Positions 55,347-64,000 of a stretch of DNA of 64,000 nt are shown piece by piece (positions within the stretch are counted from its first letter, which is position 1; each line of letters starts with the position of its first letter). The DNA comes from Microbacterium aerolatum (GTDB lineage: Bacteria; Actinomycetota; Actinomycetes; Actinomycetales; Microbacteriaceae): positions 1-64,000 of the forward strand of contig NZ_BJUW01000008.1 in the NCBI RefSeq assembly GCF_007988825.1, written 5' to 3'. Both the position numbers and the translations under genes were made by a program. A model generated the notes under the pieces. That model saw nothing but the letters and a program-made list of their open reading frames with translations. It did no database searches and was not told where the DNA came from.

Positions 55347-57395
55347 ATGACCGATGTCGCGAACCCGCTTCTCACGCCTTCCGTCCTTCCCTATGCGCTT
55401 CCCGACTACTCGGCGATCCGCCCCGAGCACTACCTTCCGGCTTTCCGTGCCGCCTTCGACGAGCATCTCGCAGAGATCAGCGCCATCACGCAGGTGCGAT
55501 CGATGCCGTCCTTCCAGAACACGATGGTGCCGCTCGAGCAGGCGGGCGCCATGCTCGAGCGAGTGGCGCATGCGTTCTACACGGTGAGCTCGGCGGATGC
55601 CACGGCCGAGATCCAGGCGATCGACGAGGAGCTCGCTCCCCTGATGGCTGCTCATGAGGATGCGATCCGCCTCGACGCACAGCTCTATTGGCGGGTCAAG
55701 ACGCTGCACGAGCAGCTCGACGATCTGGAACTCGACTCCGAGAGCCGTTACCTCGTCGAGAGGCACTTCCGTGAGATGACGCACGCGGGAGCCGGCCTCG
55801 ACGATGCGGCCAAGTCGACGCTGACAGCGCTCAACCAGCAGCTCTCGACGCTCACGACGACGTTCGAGAAGAATCTGCTCGCCGACACGAACGATCTCGC
55901 GGTGTTCTTCGAGACGGCTGAGGAGCTCGACGGACTCGCGTCGGGCGAACTGTCCGCAGCCGCCAGGGCCGCAGCCGACCGCGGTCACGAGGGCGGATTC
56001 CTCATCACGCTCCCGCTTTTCACGGGGCATCCGTACCTGTCGTCGCTGACGAACCGCGAGAGCCGGCGCCGCATCATGGCGGCATCGCGAATGCGTGCGG
56101 CGCGCGGCAATGACAACGACAATCGCGCGGTGCTGACCGAGATCGTCGCCCTGCGCGCCGAGCGCGCCGCTCTCCTGGGCTACTCGTCTCATGCGGCGTA
56201 CGTGACGGCGGACGAGACGGCTGGCAGTCCGGATGCCGTGTCCGATCTGCTGCACCGGCTCGCTCCTGCCGCGGCATCCAACGCCCGCGAGGAGCAGGCA
56301 GAGCTGCAGGGGATCATCGATGAGACGGAGGGGCAGCCGTTCGCCCTCGAGGCGCACGACTGGGCGTTCTACACCGAGAAGGTGCGCGCGGCGAAGTACG
56401 ACATCGACACGGCGGCGCTGCGTCCGTGGTTCGAGGCCGAACGCGTCCTGCAGGACGGCGTCTTCCACGCCGCGACGCAGCTGTACGGCGTGACATTCAG
56501 CGAGCGCAACGACCTCGTCGCGTACCACCCCGGCGCTCGGGTATTCGAGGTCTTCAACCCCGGCGGGTCGCCACTCGGGCTCTACGTGCTCGACCTCTAC
56601 ACTCGCGACACGAAGCGCGGCGGAGCGTGGATGAACCCGATCGTGAGCCAGTCCGCCCTGCGTGGCACGGCACCGGTCGTGGTCAACAACCTCAACGTCG
56701 CGCAGCCCGGAGAAGGCCAGCCGACCCTATTGACGTTGGACGAGGTCACCACGCTGTTCCACGAGTTCGGGCACGCCCTGCACGGACTGTTCGCGACGGT
56801 GAACTACCCGCACTTCGCCGGGACGAACGTGTTCCGCGACTTCGTGGAGTTCCCGAGCCAGGTCAACGAGATGTGGATCCTGTGGCCCGAGGTGCTAGAC
56901 AACTACGCGCGGCACTACGAGACCGGCGAGCCGCTGGACGCCGCGATCGTCGAGCGGCTGCGCGCGACGGAGACGTTCAACCAGGGTCACGACACGAGCG
57001 AGTATCTGGCCGCCGCGTGGCTGGATCAGGCGTGGCACCGGCTGGGCACGCAGGACGCCGTGACCGACGTCGCCGCATTCGAAGCAGAGGCTCTCGGCGA
57101 GATCGGGCTCGACAACCCCGCTGTGCCGACCCGGTACTCGTCGACGTACTTCGCGCACGTCTTCTCCGGCGGCTACAGCGCCGGGTACTACTCCTACATC
57201 TGGAGCGAGGTGCTCGACGCCGACACCGTGGAGTGGTTCCGTGAGAACGGCGGGCTCACCCGTGAGAACGGCGACCGTTTCCGCGCACGCCTGCTGGGTG
57301 TCGGCGGATCGAAGGATCCGCTGGGAGCGTATCGCGACTTCCGCGGTCGCGACGCCGAGATCGCGCCGCTGCTCAAGCGCCGCGGGCTGGGATGA
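55347..57395 (+). CDS. M3 family peptidyl-dipeptidase (Dcp-like)
   Basis: A cytoplasmic zinc metallopeptidase that cleaves short peptides, releasing dipeptides from the C-terminus in Dcp. 682 residues; the zinc motif HEFGHALHGLF begins near residue 472 with the third ligand Glu in the following segment FRDFVEFPSQVNE, and the M3 C-terminal YSSTYFAHVFSGGYSAGYYS is present. The ATG follows TAGGCT (55335-55340) by 6 nt; GTG 55344 is an alternative. The last 42 coding bases are repeated at 58.7 kb, beyond the epoxide hydrolase gene. Confidence 0.95.
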   Translation: MTDVANPLLTPSVLPYALPDYSAIRPEHYLPAFRAAFDEHLAEISAITQVRSMPSFQNTMVPLEQAGAMLERVAHAFYTVSSADATAEIQAIDEELAPLMAAHEDAIRLDAQLYWRVKTLHEQLDDLELDSESRYLVERHFREMTHAGAGLDDAAKSTLTALNQQLSTLTTTFEKNLLADTNDLAVFFETAEELDGLASGELSAAARAAADRGHEGGFLITLPLFTGHPYLSSLTNRESRRRIMAASRMRAARGNDNDNRAVLTEIVALRAERAALLGYSSHAAYVTADETAGSPDAVSDLLHRLAPAAASNAREEQAELQGIIDETEGQPFALEAHDWAFYTEKVRAAKYDIDTAALRPWFEAERVLQDGVFHAATQLYGVTFSERNDLVAYHPGARVFEVFNPGGSPLGLYVLDLYTRDTKRGGAWMNPIVSQSALRGTAPVVVNNLNVAQPGEGQPTLLTLDEVTTLFHEFGHALHGLFATVNYPHFAGTNVFRDFVEFPSQVNEMWILWPEVLDNYARHYETGEPLDAAIVERLRATETFNQGHDTSEYLAAAWLDQAWHRLGTQDAVTDVAAFEAEALGEIGLDNPAVPTRYSSTYFAHVFSGGYSAGYYSYIWSEVLDADTVEWFRENGGLTRENGDRFRARLLGVGGSKDPLGAYRDFRGRDAEIAPLLKRRGLG

Positions 57396-57396
57396 G
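57353..57396 (+). repeat. Left copy of a 44-bp direct repeat (3' end of the M3 peptidase gene)
   Basis: Matches 58686-58729 at 43 of 44 positions (one G/C difference at 57365/58698). The repeat encodes the last 13 residues of the peptidase (AEIAPLLKRRGLG) and its stop codon. Confidence 0.92.
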
Positions 57397-57408
57397 TTCC
57401 GGCGGCCC

Positions 57409-58518
57409 TCAGCTGTGCAACAGCCCCAGTTCCGTCGCGAATGCCCGCAGGCGGTCAGCCATCGCCTGCGGAACCTCGGCGGCCGTGAAGTGGCCGCCCT
57501 CCGGCATCCGCTCGAACGAGCGAAGGTCGCGGTAGTAGCTGCGCGCGACCGATTCGGGGTAGTCGTGCTCGTGACGCTGGATCGCGACGGCAGCCGGCAC
57601 CTCGACGGGCGGAATCGTCTCTTGCTCTCCCCCGTCGAAGTACGGCCGGAAAGAGGTCGCGATGCTCTGCGACGTCCAGTAGATCATCGCCTCGGTGAGG
57701 ATGCGCTCGCGCGAGATTCGACGCTCCAACAGGTGCGGCTCCGAGGTGGGCGTGTCGCTCCATTCGACCAGCTTCTCGCCGATCCACGCGAGGAGGCCGG
57801 CGGGTGAATCGTTCAGGGCAGCGGCGAGAGTGTCGGGCCGCGTGCCCTGAACGTGGCCATACGCACCGTCGGGTCCGCCGGAGGCGGCAAGCCGGTCGAA
57901 GAACGCTCGCGCGGCCGGGTCGTCGAGCTGTGCGCGTTCTTCGTCGGTGCCGAAGTGCGCGTGGGTCGCGAGGATCCCCTGCACGGCATCCGGGTAGGTG
58001 GCGGCGATCAGGTCGCTGACGTTGGCCGACACGTCCTCTCCGTAGGTGAGGAAGCGCTGGTAGCCGAGCGTCTCGGTCATCAGCTCGTGCATGGTGTCGG
58101 CCATGACGGTCTCGGTCATGGTGCCGTCGTACGGTGCGGAGAAGCCGAATCCGGGCAGACTCGGAACCACCACGTGGAAATCGGGCAGCAGCCGAGCGAG
58201 ATCGAGCTGCAGCGCGAACGTGTGCGGCCAGCCGTGCATGATCAGCAGCGCAGGAGCTTCGGCGCGCGCGGATCGCAGATGGACGAAATGGATGCCGGTC
58301 CCCCGCACATCGGCGATGAACTGCGGATGCTGGTTCAGCCACGCTTCGCGCGCCCGCCAGTCGAGATCGCGCCACGACCTGATCAGCGCGCCCAGGTACG
58401 CCGAGCTCATGCCTGTCTCTGGGCGGCGAGGTGAATCGGGCAGCAGCCTGGTGCGGCTCAGCCGCTCCCGAAGGTCGTCGAGCACATCGTCGGGCACGGA
58501 GATCTGAAACGGTCGCAT
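57409..58518 (-). CDS. Epoxide hydrolase family protein (EHN-type)
   Basis: An alpha/beta-hydrolase that opens epoxides with water. The 369 residues have the N-terminal epoxide hydrolase domain (MRPFQISVPDDVLDDLRERL, ~1-110), HGWPHTF oxyanion region, nucleophile Asp in TYGEDVSANV near residue 160, and the catalytic His in MPEGGHFTAAE near residue 342. ATG 58518 is chosen because TACCTT (58530-58525) ends exactly 6 nt upstream. It is convergent with the peptidase gene, 13 nt from its stop, and lies between two direct repeats of that gene's 3' end. Confidence 0.9.
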   Translation of the reverse strand: MRPFQISVPDDVLDDLRERLSRTRLLPDSPRRPETGMSSAYLGALIRSWRDLDWRAREAWLNQHPQFIADVRGTGIHFVHLRSARAEAPALLIMHGWPHTFALQLDLARLLPDFHVVVPSLPGFGFSAPYDGTMTETVMADTMHELMTETLGYQRFLTYGEDVSANVSDLIAATYPDAVQGILATHAHFGTDEERAQLDDPAARAFFDRLAASGGPDGAYGHVQGTRPDTLAAALNDSPAGLLAWIGEKLVEWSDTPTSEPHLLERRISRERILTEAMIYWTSQSIATSFRPYFDGGEQETIPPVEVPAAVAIQRHEHDYPESVARSYYRDLRSFERMPEGGHFTAAEVPQAMADRLRAFATELGLLHS

Positions 58519-58593
58519 GCCGCGAAGGTACTTCGCACCTCGGACATCCGGATCGAGCAGGTCGCGTCCCGGGGTTGAAATGACGCGAATCAC

Positions 58594-58676
58594 GGCTTCG
58601 ACTCGCTGTCGCTCGCTCAGCCCGTTTCGTCTTCGGCGCTACGCGCCTTCGCTCAACGCCCCGCGCCAGCAGGCTC
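58594..58676 (+). repeat. Dispersed repeat, family A, copy 4
   Basis: GGCTTCGACTCGCTGTCGC, then GCTCGCTCAGCCCGTTTCG, a CTTCGGCGCTACGCGCCTTC-type hairpin and GCTCAACGCCCCGCG. It is the copy most like copy 1. Confidence 0.75.
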
Positions 58677-58685
58677 GTCCAGGAC

Positions 58686-58729
58686 CGCCGAGATCGCCCC
58701 GCTGCTCAAGCGCCGCGGGCTGGGATGAG
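58686..58729 (+). repeat. Right copy of the 44-bp direct repeat
   Basis: Near-identical to the peptidase 3' end at 57353-57396, including the stop codon, but with no coding sequence before it. It ends 3 bp before a long inverted repeat. Confidence 0.92.
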
Positions 58730-58732
58730 CTG

Positions 58733-58820
58733 CGGGCACAACTTCGGATGCGCGGTGCGACTCGCCGCGGAGTCGACGCTGTAGGCGGCGTGTCGTCGGC
58801 GTGATCCGAAGTTGTGCCCG
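58733..58820. repeat. 88-bp inverted-repeat element with 17-bp perfect ends
   Basis: CGGGCACAACTTCGGAT (58733-58749) and its exact reverse complement (58804-58820) enclose 54 bp that hold a second palindrome, CGACTC-GCCGCG-GAGTCG. No T tract and no ORF. It could be a terminator-type hairpin or a miniature mobile element. Confidence 0.85.
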
Positions 58821-58845
58821 GTTGGGAGCCACATCGGAGACTGAC

Positions 58846-59385
58846 TCAGAGGTGAGCCAGAGCCTTGTACCAGGTGAGCTGGTGATAGCTCTGCTGCAGC
58901 CGGTCGCCGAGTCCCTCGAGCGGCAGCACCCGCACGGCGATCATCTCGCCGGCATCCAGTGACTGCTCCGCCACGCGAACGCAATCGAGCGCGAGGAAAT
59001 GGTGCACGCGGTTGGTGTGATTCCCGAAGTTCGCCCAGGTGGCACCGAGATCGACGAGTTCGCGCGGCTCGTAGCCGGTTTCCTCGCGAAGCTCTCTGAC
59101 CGCGGCATCCCGTGGTGACTCGTCAGCATCCGCGCCCCCGCCGATCGTCCCGAGCGCCACGACGCCGGCCCCGTGCCGGTACTCCTCCACGACGACCGCG
59201 TCACCGTCGGTGTTCAGCGCGAGAACCGAGACCCACTCGGCCGGCTCGAGCACGTAGTACGGCGCAATGGTGCGACCGGCGGCGTCCACGCAGGTGTCGG
59301 CGCGCAACCTGATCCACCGGTCGGCGACGACCGTATCGGTGTCGATGACCTTCCAGGGCACAGGACGCACCTGCTCCTCGGTCAT
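58846..59385 (-). CDS. NUDIX hydrolase
   Basis: A 179-residue pyrophosphohydrolase of the ADP-ribose/nucleotide-sugar type. The NUDIX box is [18 protein letters not shown] followed by REETGYEP (residues ~81-106). [20 protein letters not shown] precedes it, as in ADP-ribose pyrophosphatase-like members. It follows clpX on the same strand after 6 nt; the substrate is not determined. Confidence 0.9.
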   Translation of the reverse strand: MTEEQVRPVPWKVIDTDTVVADRWIRLRADTCVDAAGRTIAPYYVLEPAEWVSVLALNTDGDAVVVEEYRHGAGVVALGTIGGGADADESPRDAAVRELREETGYEPRELVDLGATWANFGNHTNRVHHFLALDCVRVAEQSLDAGEMIAVRVLPLEGLGDRLQQSYHQLTWYKALAHL

Positions 59386-59391
59386 GAGACC

Positions 59392-60660
<1,269 letters not shown>

Positions 60661-60744
60661 GCGCATCCTCCTTGGAGAGCCTGAGAGACATCTTCGAGCC
60701 TAACCTCTCCCTCGGACACTCAGCCGCATTGGCCGCGGTTGTGA

Positions 60745-61596
60745 TCAGATCATGCTCTTCGGGTGCCACACCGTCTTCGTCTCGGTGAACGCGGCGATCC
60801 GCTCCGGCGACGCCGTCACCGCTCCCGGCGCCAGCACGCGCTTGAGCGTGTCGGCCGCTGCGATCTGCAGATCGACCCATTCCAGCGAACCGGCTCCGGC
60901 CAGATCCAGCGCGTTCACGTCGGCGTGCGAGGCGAGCCAGGGCGCGATCTCCGCCGGCGAACCGGTCAGCACGTTGACCACTCCCCCCGGCACGTCGCTC
61001 GTCGCGAGCACCTCAGCGAGGCTGATCGCCGACAGCGGGTACTTCTCGCTCGCGACCACGACGACCGTGTTGCCCGCCACCAGGGCGGGAGCCACGACGG
61101 AGACGAGGCCGAGCAGGGTCGAGTCCTGCGGCGCGACGATTGCCACGACTCCCGTCGGCTCCGGCACGGAGATGTTGAAGTAGGGTCCGGCGACCGGGTT
61201 GGCGTTGCCCGCGACCTGCGCGTACTTGTCGCACCAGCCCGCGTACCAGACCCACAGGTCGATGGCTTCGTCGACCTGTGCGGCTGCGGCGCCTGCCGAG
61301 ACGCCCTCCTGGGCGGTGATCTCGTCGATGAACTGCGCGCGACGCCCCTCGAGCACCTCGGCGACCCGGTACAGCACCTGCCCGCGGTTGTACGCCGTGG
61401 CACCGGACCAGCCCTTCACCGCCGCGCGGGCGGCGACGACGGCATCCCGAGCGTCCTTGCGGGAGCCCTTGGCGGCGTTCGCGAGGAACGCCCCCTTGGC
61501 GGAGAGCACCTCGTAGGTGCGGCCGGACTCGCTGCGCGGGAACGCCCCGCCGATCGCGAGCTTGTACGTCTTGGGCACTGTCAGTCGCTTGCTCAT
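60745..61596 (-). CDS. Short aldehyde-dehydrogenase-like protein (283 residues)
   Basis: An ALDH-fold protein of about 60% normal length. It has the N-terminal and cofactor region (YKLAIGGAFPRSESGRTYEV, GPYFNISVPEPTGVVAIVAP, ALVAGNTVVVVASEKYPLSA) but ends before the catalytic Cys segment, so it should be inactive by itself. It overlaps the full-length ALDH gene (ATGA). In ALDH16-type enzymes a complete ALDH domain is fused to a second, degenerate one; this pair looks like a split form. A structural or regulatory role beside the active partner is inference. Confidence 0.85.
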   Translation of the reverse strand: MSKRLTVPKTYKLAIGGAFPRSESGRTYEVLSAKGAFLANAAKGSRKDARDAVVAARAAVKGWSGATAYNRGQVLYRVAEVLEGRRAQFIDEITAQEGVSAGAAAAQVDEAIDLWVWYAGWCDKYAQVAGNANPVAGPYFNISVPEPTGVVAIVAPQDSTLLGLVSVVAPALVAGNTVVVVASEKYPLSAISLAEVLATSDVPGGVVNVLTGSPAEIAPWLASHADVNALDLAGAGSLEWVDLQIAAADTLKRVLAPGAVTASPERIAAFTETKTVWHPKSMI

Positions 61597-63035
61597 GCTG
61601 CGGCTCCCTTGAGGTATGCGGTGAGACCGTGGCGGCCGCCTTCGCGGCCGTATCCGGATTCCTTGTAGCCGCCGAACGGGCTGGCCGGGTCGAAGCGGTT
61701 GAACGTGTTCGCCCACACCACACCGGCGCGCAGCCGGTCGGCGACGGCGAGGATGCGCGAGCCCTTGTCGGTCCAGATGCCAGCCGACAGCCCGTACGGG
61801 GTGTTGTTCGCCTTGGCGATCGCCTCAGCGGGCGTGCGGAAGGTCAGCACCGACAGCACGGGGCCGAACACCTCGTCCCGGGCGATCCGGTGGGATGCCT
61901 CGACGCCGGTGAAGATCGTCGGAGCGAACCAGAAGCCCTTCTCGGGAATCGCGCAGTCGGCAGTCCAGCGCTCGGCGCCCTCGGCCTCACCGATGTCGCT
62001 GAGCTCGCGAATGCGGGCGAGCTGCGCGGCGGAGTTGATCGCGCCGATGTCGGTGTTCTTATCGAGCGGGTCGCCCAGACGCAGCGTCGACAGGCGCGTC
62101 TTCAGACGGTCCAGGACCTCGTCGTGGATCGACTCCTGCACGAGCAGGCGGCTGCCGGCGCAGCACACGTGGCCCTGGTTGAAGAAGATGCCGTTCACGA
62201 TGCCCTCGACGGCCTGGTCGATCGGCGCGTCGTCGAACACGATGTTGGCGGCCTTGCCGCCGAGCTCGAGGGTGACCTTCTTGTCAGTGCCGGCGACGGC
62301 CTTGGCGATGTCGCGGCCGACGCCGGTCGAACCCGTGAAGGCGACCTTGTCGACCTCGGGGTGACGCACGAGCGTCGCACCGGTGGAGCCTGCGCCGGTG
62401 ACGATGTTCACGACACCGGCGGGCAGGTCGGCCTGCTGCAGGATCTCCGCGAAGATCAGCGCCGTCAGCGGCGTGGTCTCGGCGGGCTTGAGCACCACCG
62501 TGTTGCCGGCGGCGAGGGCGGGGGCGATCTTCCAGGCCAGCATCAGCAGCGGGAAGTTCCACGGGATGATCTGTCCGGCGACACCGTGCGCGCGGGGGTT
62601 CGCGCCGAGTCCGGCGTAGTCGAGCTTGTCTGCCCAGCCGGCGTAGTAGAAGAACCAGGATGCGACGAGGGGTACGTCCACGTCGCGGCTCTCCTTGATC
62701 GGCTTGCCGTTGTCGAGGCTCTCGGCGACGGCGAGCTCGCGGGCCCGCTCCTGAACGAGGCGGGCGATGCGGAACAGGTACTTGCCGCGGTCGCGGCCGC
62801 TCATCTTCGACCACACCTTGTCGTAGGCGCGACGCGCGGCCGTGACGGCGCGGTCGATGTCCTCGTCCGAGGCACCGGCGATCTCGGCGATGTGCGACTC
62901 GTCTGCGGGCGAGATGGTCGTGAAGCTCTTTCCGCTGCCGTCGACGAACTCGCCGTCGATGAACAGGCCGTAGCTGTCACGCAGGTTCAGGATCGCCTTG
63001 GATTCGGGCGCCGGGGCATATTCCAGGAATGACAT
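61593..63035 (-). CDS. Aldehyde dehydrogenase
   Basis: An NAD(P)-dependent aldehyde oxidising enzyme, 480 residues. Catalytic Glu in TLELGGKAANIVF, catalytic Cys in FFNQGHVCCAGSR, cofactor motif FTGSTGVGRDIAKA and C-terminal SPFGGYKESGYGREGG. It stands between deoC and the short ALDH gene. Acetaldehyde or glyceraldehyde-type products of deoxyribose breakdown are plausible substrates because of that context. Confidence 0.94.
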   Translation of the reverse strand: MSFLEYAPAPESKAILNLRDSYGLFIDGEFVDGSGKSFTTISPADESHIAEIAGASDEDIDRAVTAARRAYDKVWSKMSGRDRGKYLFRIARLVQERARELAVAESLDNGKPIKESRDVDVPLVASWFFYYAGWADKLDYAGLGANPRAHGVAGQIIPWNFPLLMLAWKIAPALAAGNTVVLKPAETTPLTALIFAEILQQADLPAGVVNIVTGAGSTGATLVRHPEVDKVAFTGSTGVGRDIAKAVAGTDKKVTLELGGKAANIVFDDAPIDQAVEGIVNGIFFNQGHVCCAGSRLLVQESIHDEVLDRLKTRLSTLRLGDPLDKNTDIGAINSAAQLARIRELSDIGEAEGAERWTADCAIPEKGFWFAPTIFTGVEASHRIARDEVFGPVLSVLTFRTPAEAIAKANNTPYGLSAGIWTDKGSRILAVADRLRAGVVWANTFNRFDPASPFGGYKESGYGREGGRHGLTAYLKGAAA

Positions 63036-63047
63036 GTTTCTGTTCCC

Positions 63048-64000
63048 TCAGTCGATCGTGACGTAGTCGGGGCCGGAGTAGTGGCCGGTCGTGAGCTTCT
63101 GACGCTGGAGGAGGACGTCGTTGAGCAGGCTCGAGGCACCGAAGCGGAACAGGTGCGGCTGCAGCCACTCCTCTCCCGCGGTCTCTGCCACGGTGACGAC
63201 GTACTTTATGGCGTCCTTCGAGGTGCGGATGCCGCCGGCCGGCTTCACGCCGATCTTCTCGCCGGTGCCGCGGTACCAATCGCGCACGGTCTCGAGCATG
63301 AGGAGCGTCGTCGGCAGCGTGGCGGCGGGCTGGACCTTGCCGGTGGAGGTCTTGATGAAGTCGCCGCCGGCGAGGATGCCGAGCCATGAGGCCCGCTTGA
63401 TGTTGTCGTAGGTGTTCAGCTCGCCGGTCTCGAGGATCACCTTGAGCGAGGCGTAGGTGCCGTCTTCGCGGCGGCAGGCCTCCTTCACGGCGGCGATCTG
63501 GTCGAAGACGAGTCCGTAGCGGCCGGAGAGGAACGCGCCGCGGTCGATCACCATGTCGATCTCGTCGGCGCCGGCTGCGACCGCCTCTGCGGTGTCCGCG
63601 AGCTTGATGGCGAGCGACGAGCGTCCGCTCGGGAAGGCGGTCGCGACCGCCGCGACCGAGATCTTCCCGTCGTCTGGGTCGCCGTGCAGTGCGCCGAGCG
63701 CCTCGACCGCGTGACCGACCATGTCGCCGTAGACGCAGACAGCTGCGACCAGCGGGGTGGAGGGGTCTGCCGCATCCGGCGTCTTGGCCTTCGCGACGAG
63801 CGACCGGACCTTGCCGGGGGTGTCGGCGCCCTCGAGGGTGGTGAGATCGATCAGCGAGATGATCTTGTCGATCGCCCACGCCTTCGAGGTGGTCTTGATC
63901 GAGCGTGTTCCGAGGCCGGCCGCGCGCTGCTCGAGGCCGGTCGCGTCGACGCCGGGCAGGCCGTGCAGGAACCGGCGAAGCGTCGCATCGTCGGGCTCAC
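63048..64000 (-). CDS. deoC: Deoxyribose-phosphate aldolase (partial, N-terminus beyond window)
   Basis: Splits 2-deoxyribose-5-phosphate into acetaldehyde and glyceraldehyde-3-phosphate. About 317 codons are present and the frame runs off the right edge. Seen: DKIISLIDLTTLEGADT, ADEIDMVIDRGAFLSG, Schiff-base Lys in DFIKTSTGKVQPAATL, and GVKPAGGIRTSKDAIKYV. It leads the two ALDH genes on the same strand, and acetaldehyde from this reaction would be a natural ALDH substrate. Confidence 0.95.
   Translation of the reverse strand, partial: EPDDATLRRFLHGLPGVDATGLEQRAAGLGTRSIKTTSKAWAIDKIISLIDLTTLEGADTPGKVRSLVAKAKTPDAADPSTPLVAAVCVYGDMVGHAVEALGALHGDPDDGKISVAAVATAFPSGRSSLAIKLADTAEAVAAGADEIDMVIDRGAFLSGRYGLVFDQIAAVKEACRREDGTYASLKVILETGELNTYDNIKRASWLGILAGGDFIKTSTGKVQPAATLPTTLLMLETVRDWYRGTGEKIGVKPAGGIRTSKDAIKYVVTVAETAGEEWLQPHLFRFGASSLLNDVLLQRQKLTTGHYSGPDYVTID

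Larger units (their letters stand above)
58519..58845. other. Gene-free region: repeat A copy 4, direct repeat copy, long inverted repeat
   Basis: 327 bp without a gene. In order: the epoxide hydrolase promoter, a family A dispersed repeat (58594-58676), a second copy of the peptidase 3' end (58686-58729), and an 88-bp inverted-repeat element (58733-58820) 26 bp from the NUDIX stop. Confidence 0.85.

Overview
The window is chromosomal DNA from a high-G+C actinobacterium, most likely Microbacteriaceae and probably Microbacterium or a close relative. The reasons are the very high G+C, GAT used mainly inside the recurring word GGATGCC, an actinobacterial gene order (rplU-rpmA-obgE-proB-proA-nadD-rsfS; ileS-folC-DUF4233-ndk), a eukaryote-like (type II) IleS with a T-box leader, and many start codons that sit exactly 6 nt after a TANNNT box, as expected for leaderless mRNAs. 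The genus is inference. No phage, insertion sequence, CRISPR array or rRNA was seen.

Layout. 1-6.7 kb: comEC (cut by the left edge), comEA, leuS and pabB on the minus strand. 6.7-13.3 kb: dedA, an App1-type phosphatase and a glycosylase-like gene, then a secreted family 3 glycosidase, a NAD(P)-binding protein, a DUF2804 protein and a flavin monooxygenase. 13.4-14.7 kb: tRNA-Ala(GGC) and a two-gene toxin-antitoxin-like module. 14.8-18.7 kb: a Ca2+/H+ antiporter, a structured leader, a sodium:solute symporter with a 43-residue membrane partner, and a cupin. 18.7-24.3 kb: a tctCBA tricarboxylate transporter divergent from its probable two-component regulator. 24.3-32.1 kb: a stress-type small-gene pair, then the rplU-to-rsfS housekeeping operon. 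32.3-41.8 kb: DUF4031, rne, VKOR, ndk, DUF4233, folC and ileS with its T-box. 41.8-46.4 kb: an RHH/VOC pair, a pentapeptide-repeat protein, and an operon of CstA, a small protein ending Cys-Cys and an ArsA-like ATPase. 46.5-51.4 kb: a peptide-type ABC transporter. 51.6-57.4 kb: valS, an ArsR-type regulator and an M3 peptidase. 57.4-64 kb: an epoxide hydrolase between two copies of the peptidase gene's 3' end, NUDIX, clpX, two aldehyde dehydrogenases and deoC (cut by the right edge).

Most genes are housekeeping. The parts that deserve attention are the CstA/CC-terminal protein/ArsA-like ATPase operon, which parallels the enterobacterial btsT-yjiX-yjiA arrangement; the epoxide hydrolase segment bounded by 44-bp direct repeats; a symmetric four-site operator between the ArsR gene and the peptidase; a new 57-residue acidic protein whose internal repeat differs only at synonymous positions; dispersed repeats that lie in frame inside rne, ileS and pabB; and the compact leaderless promoters.
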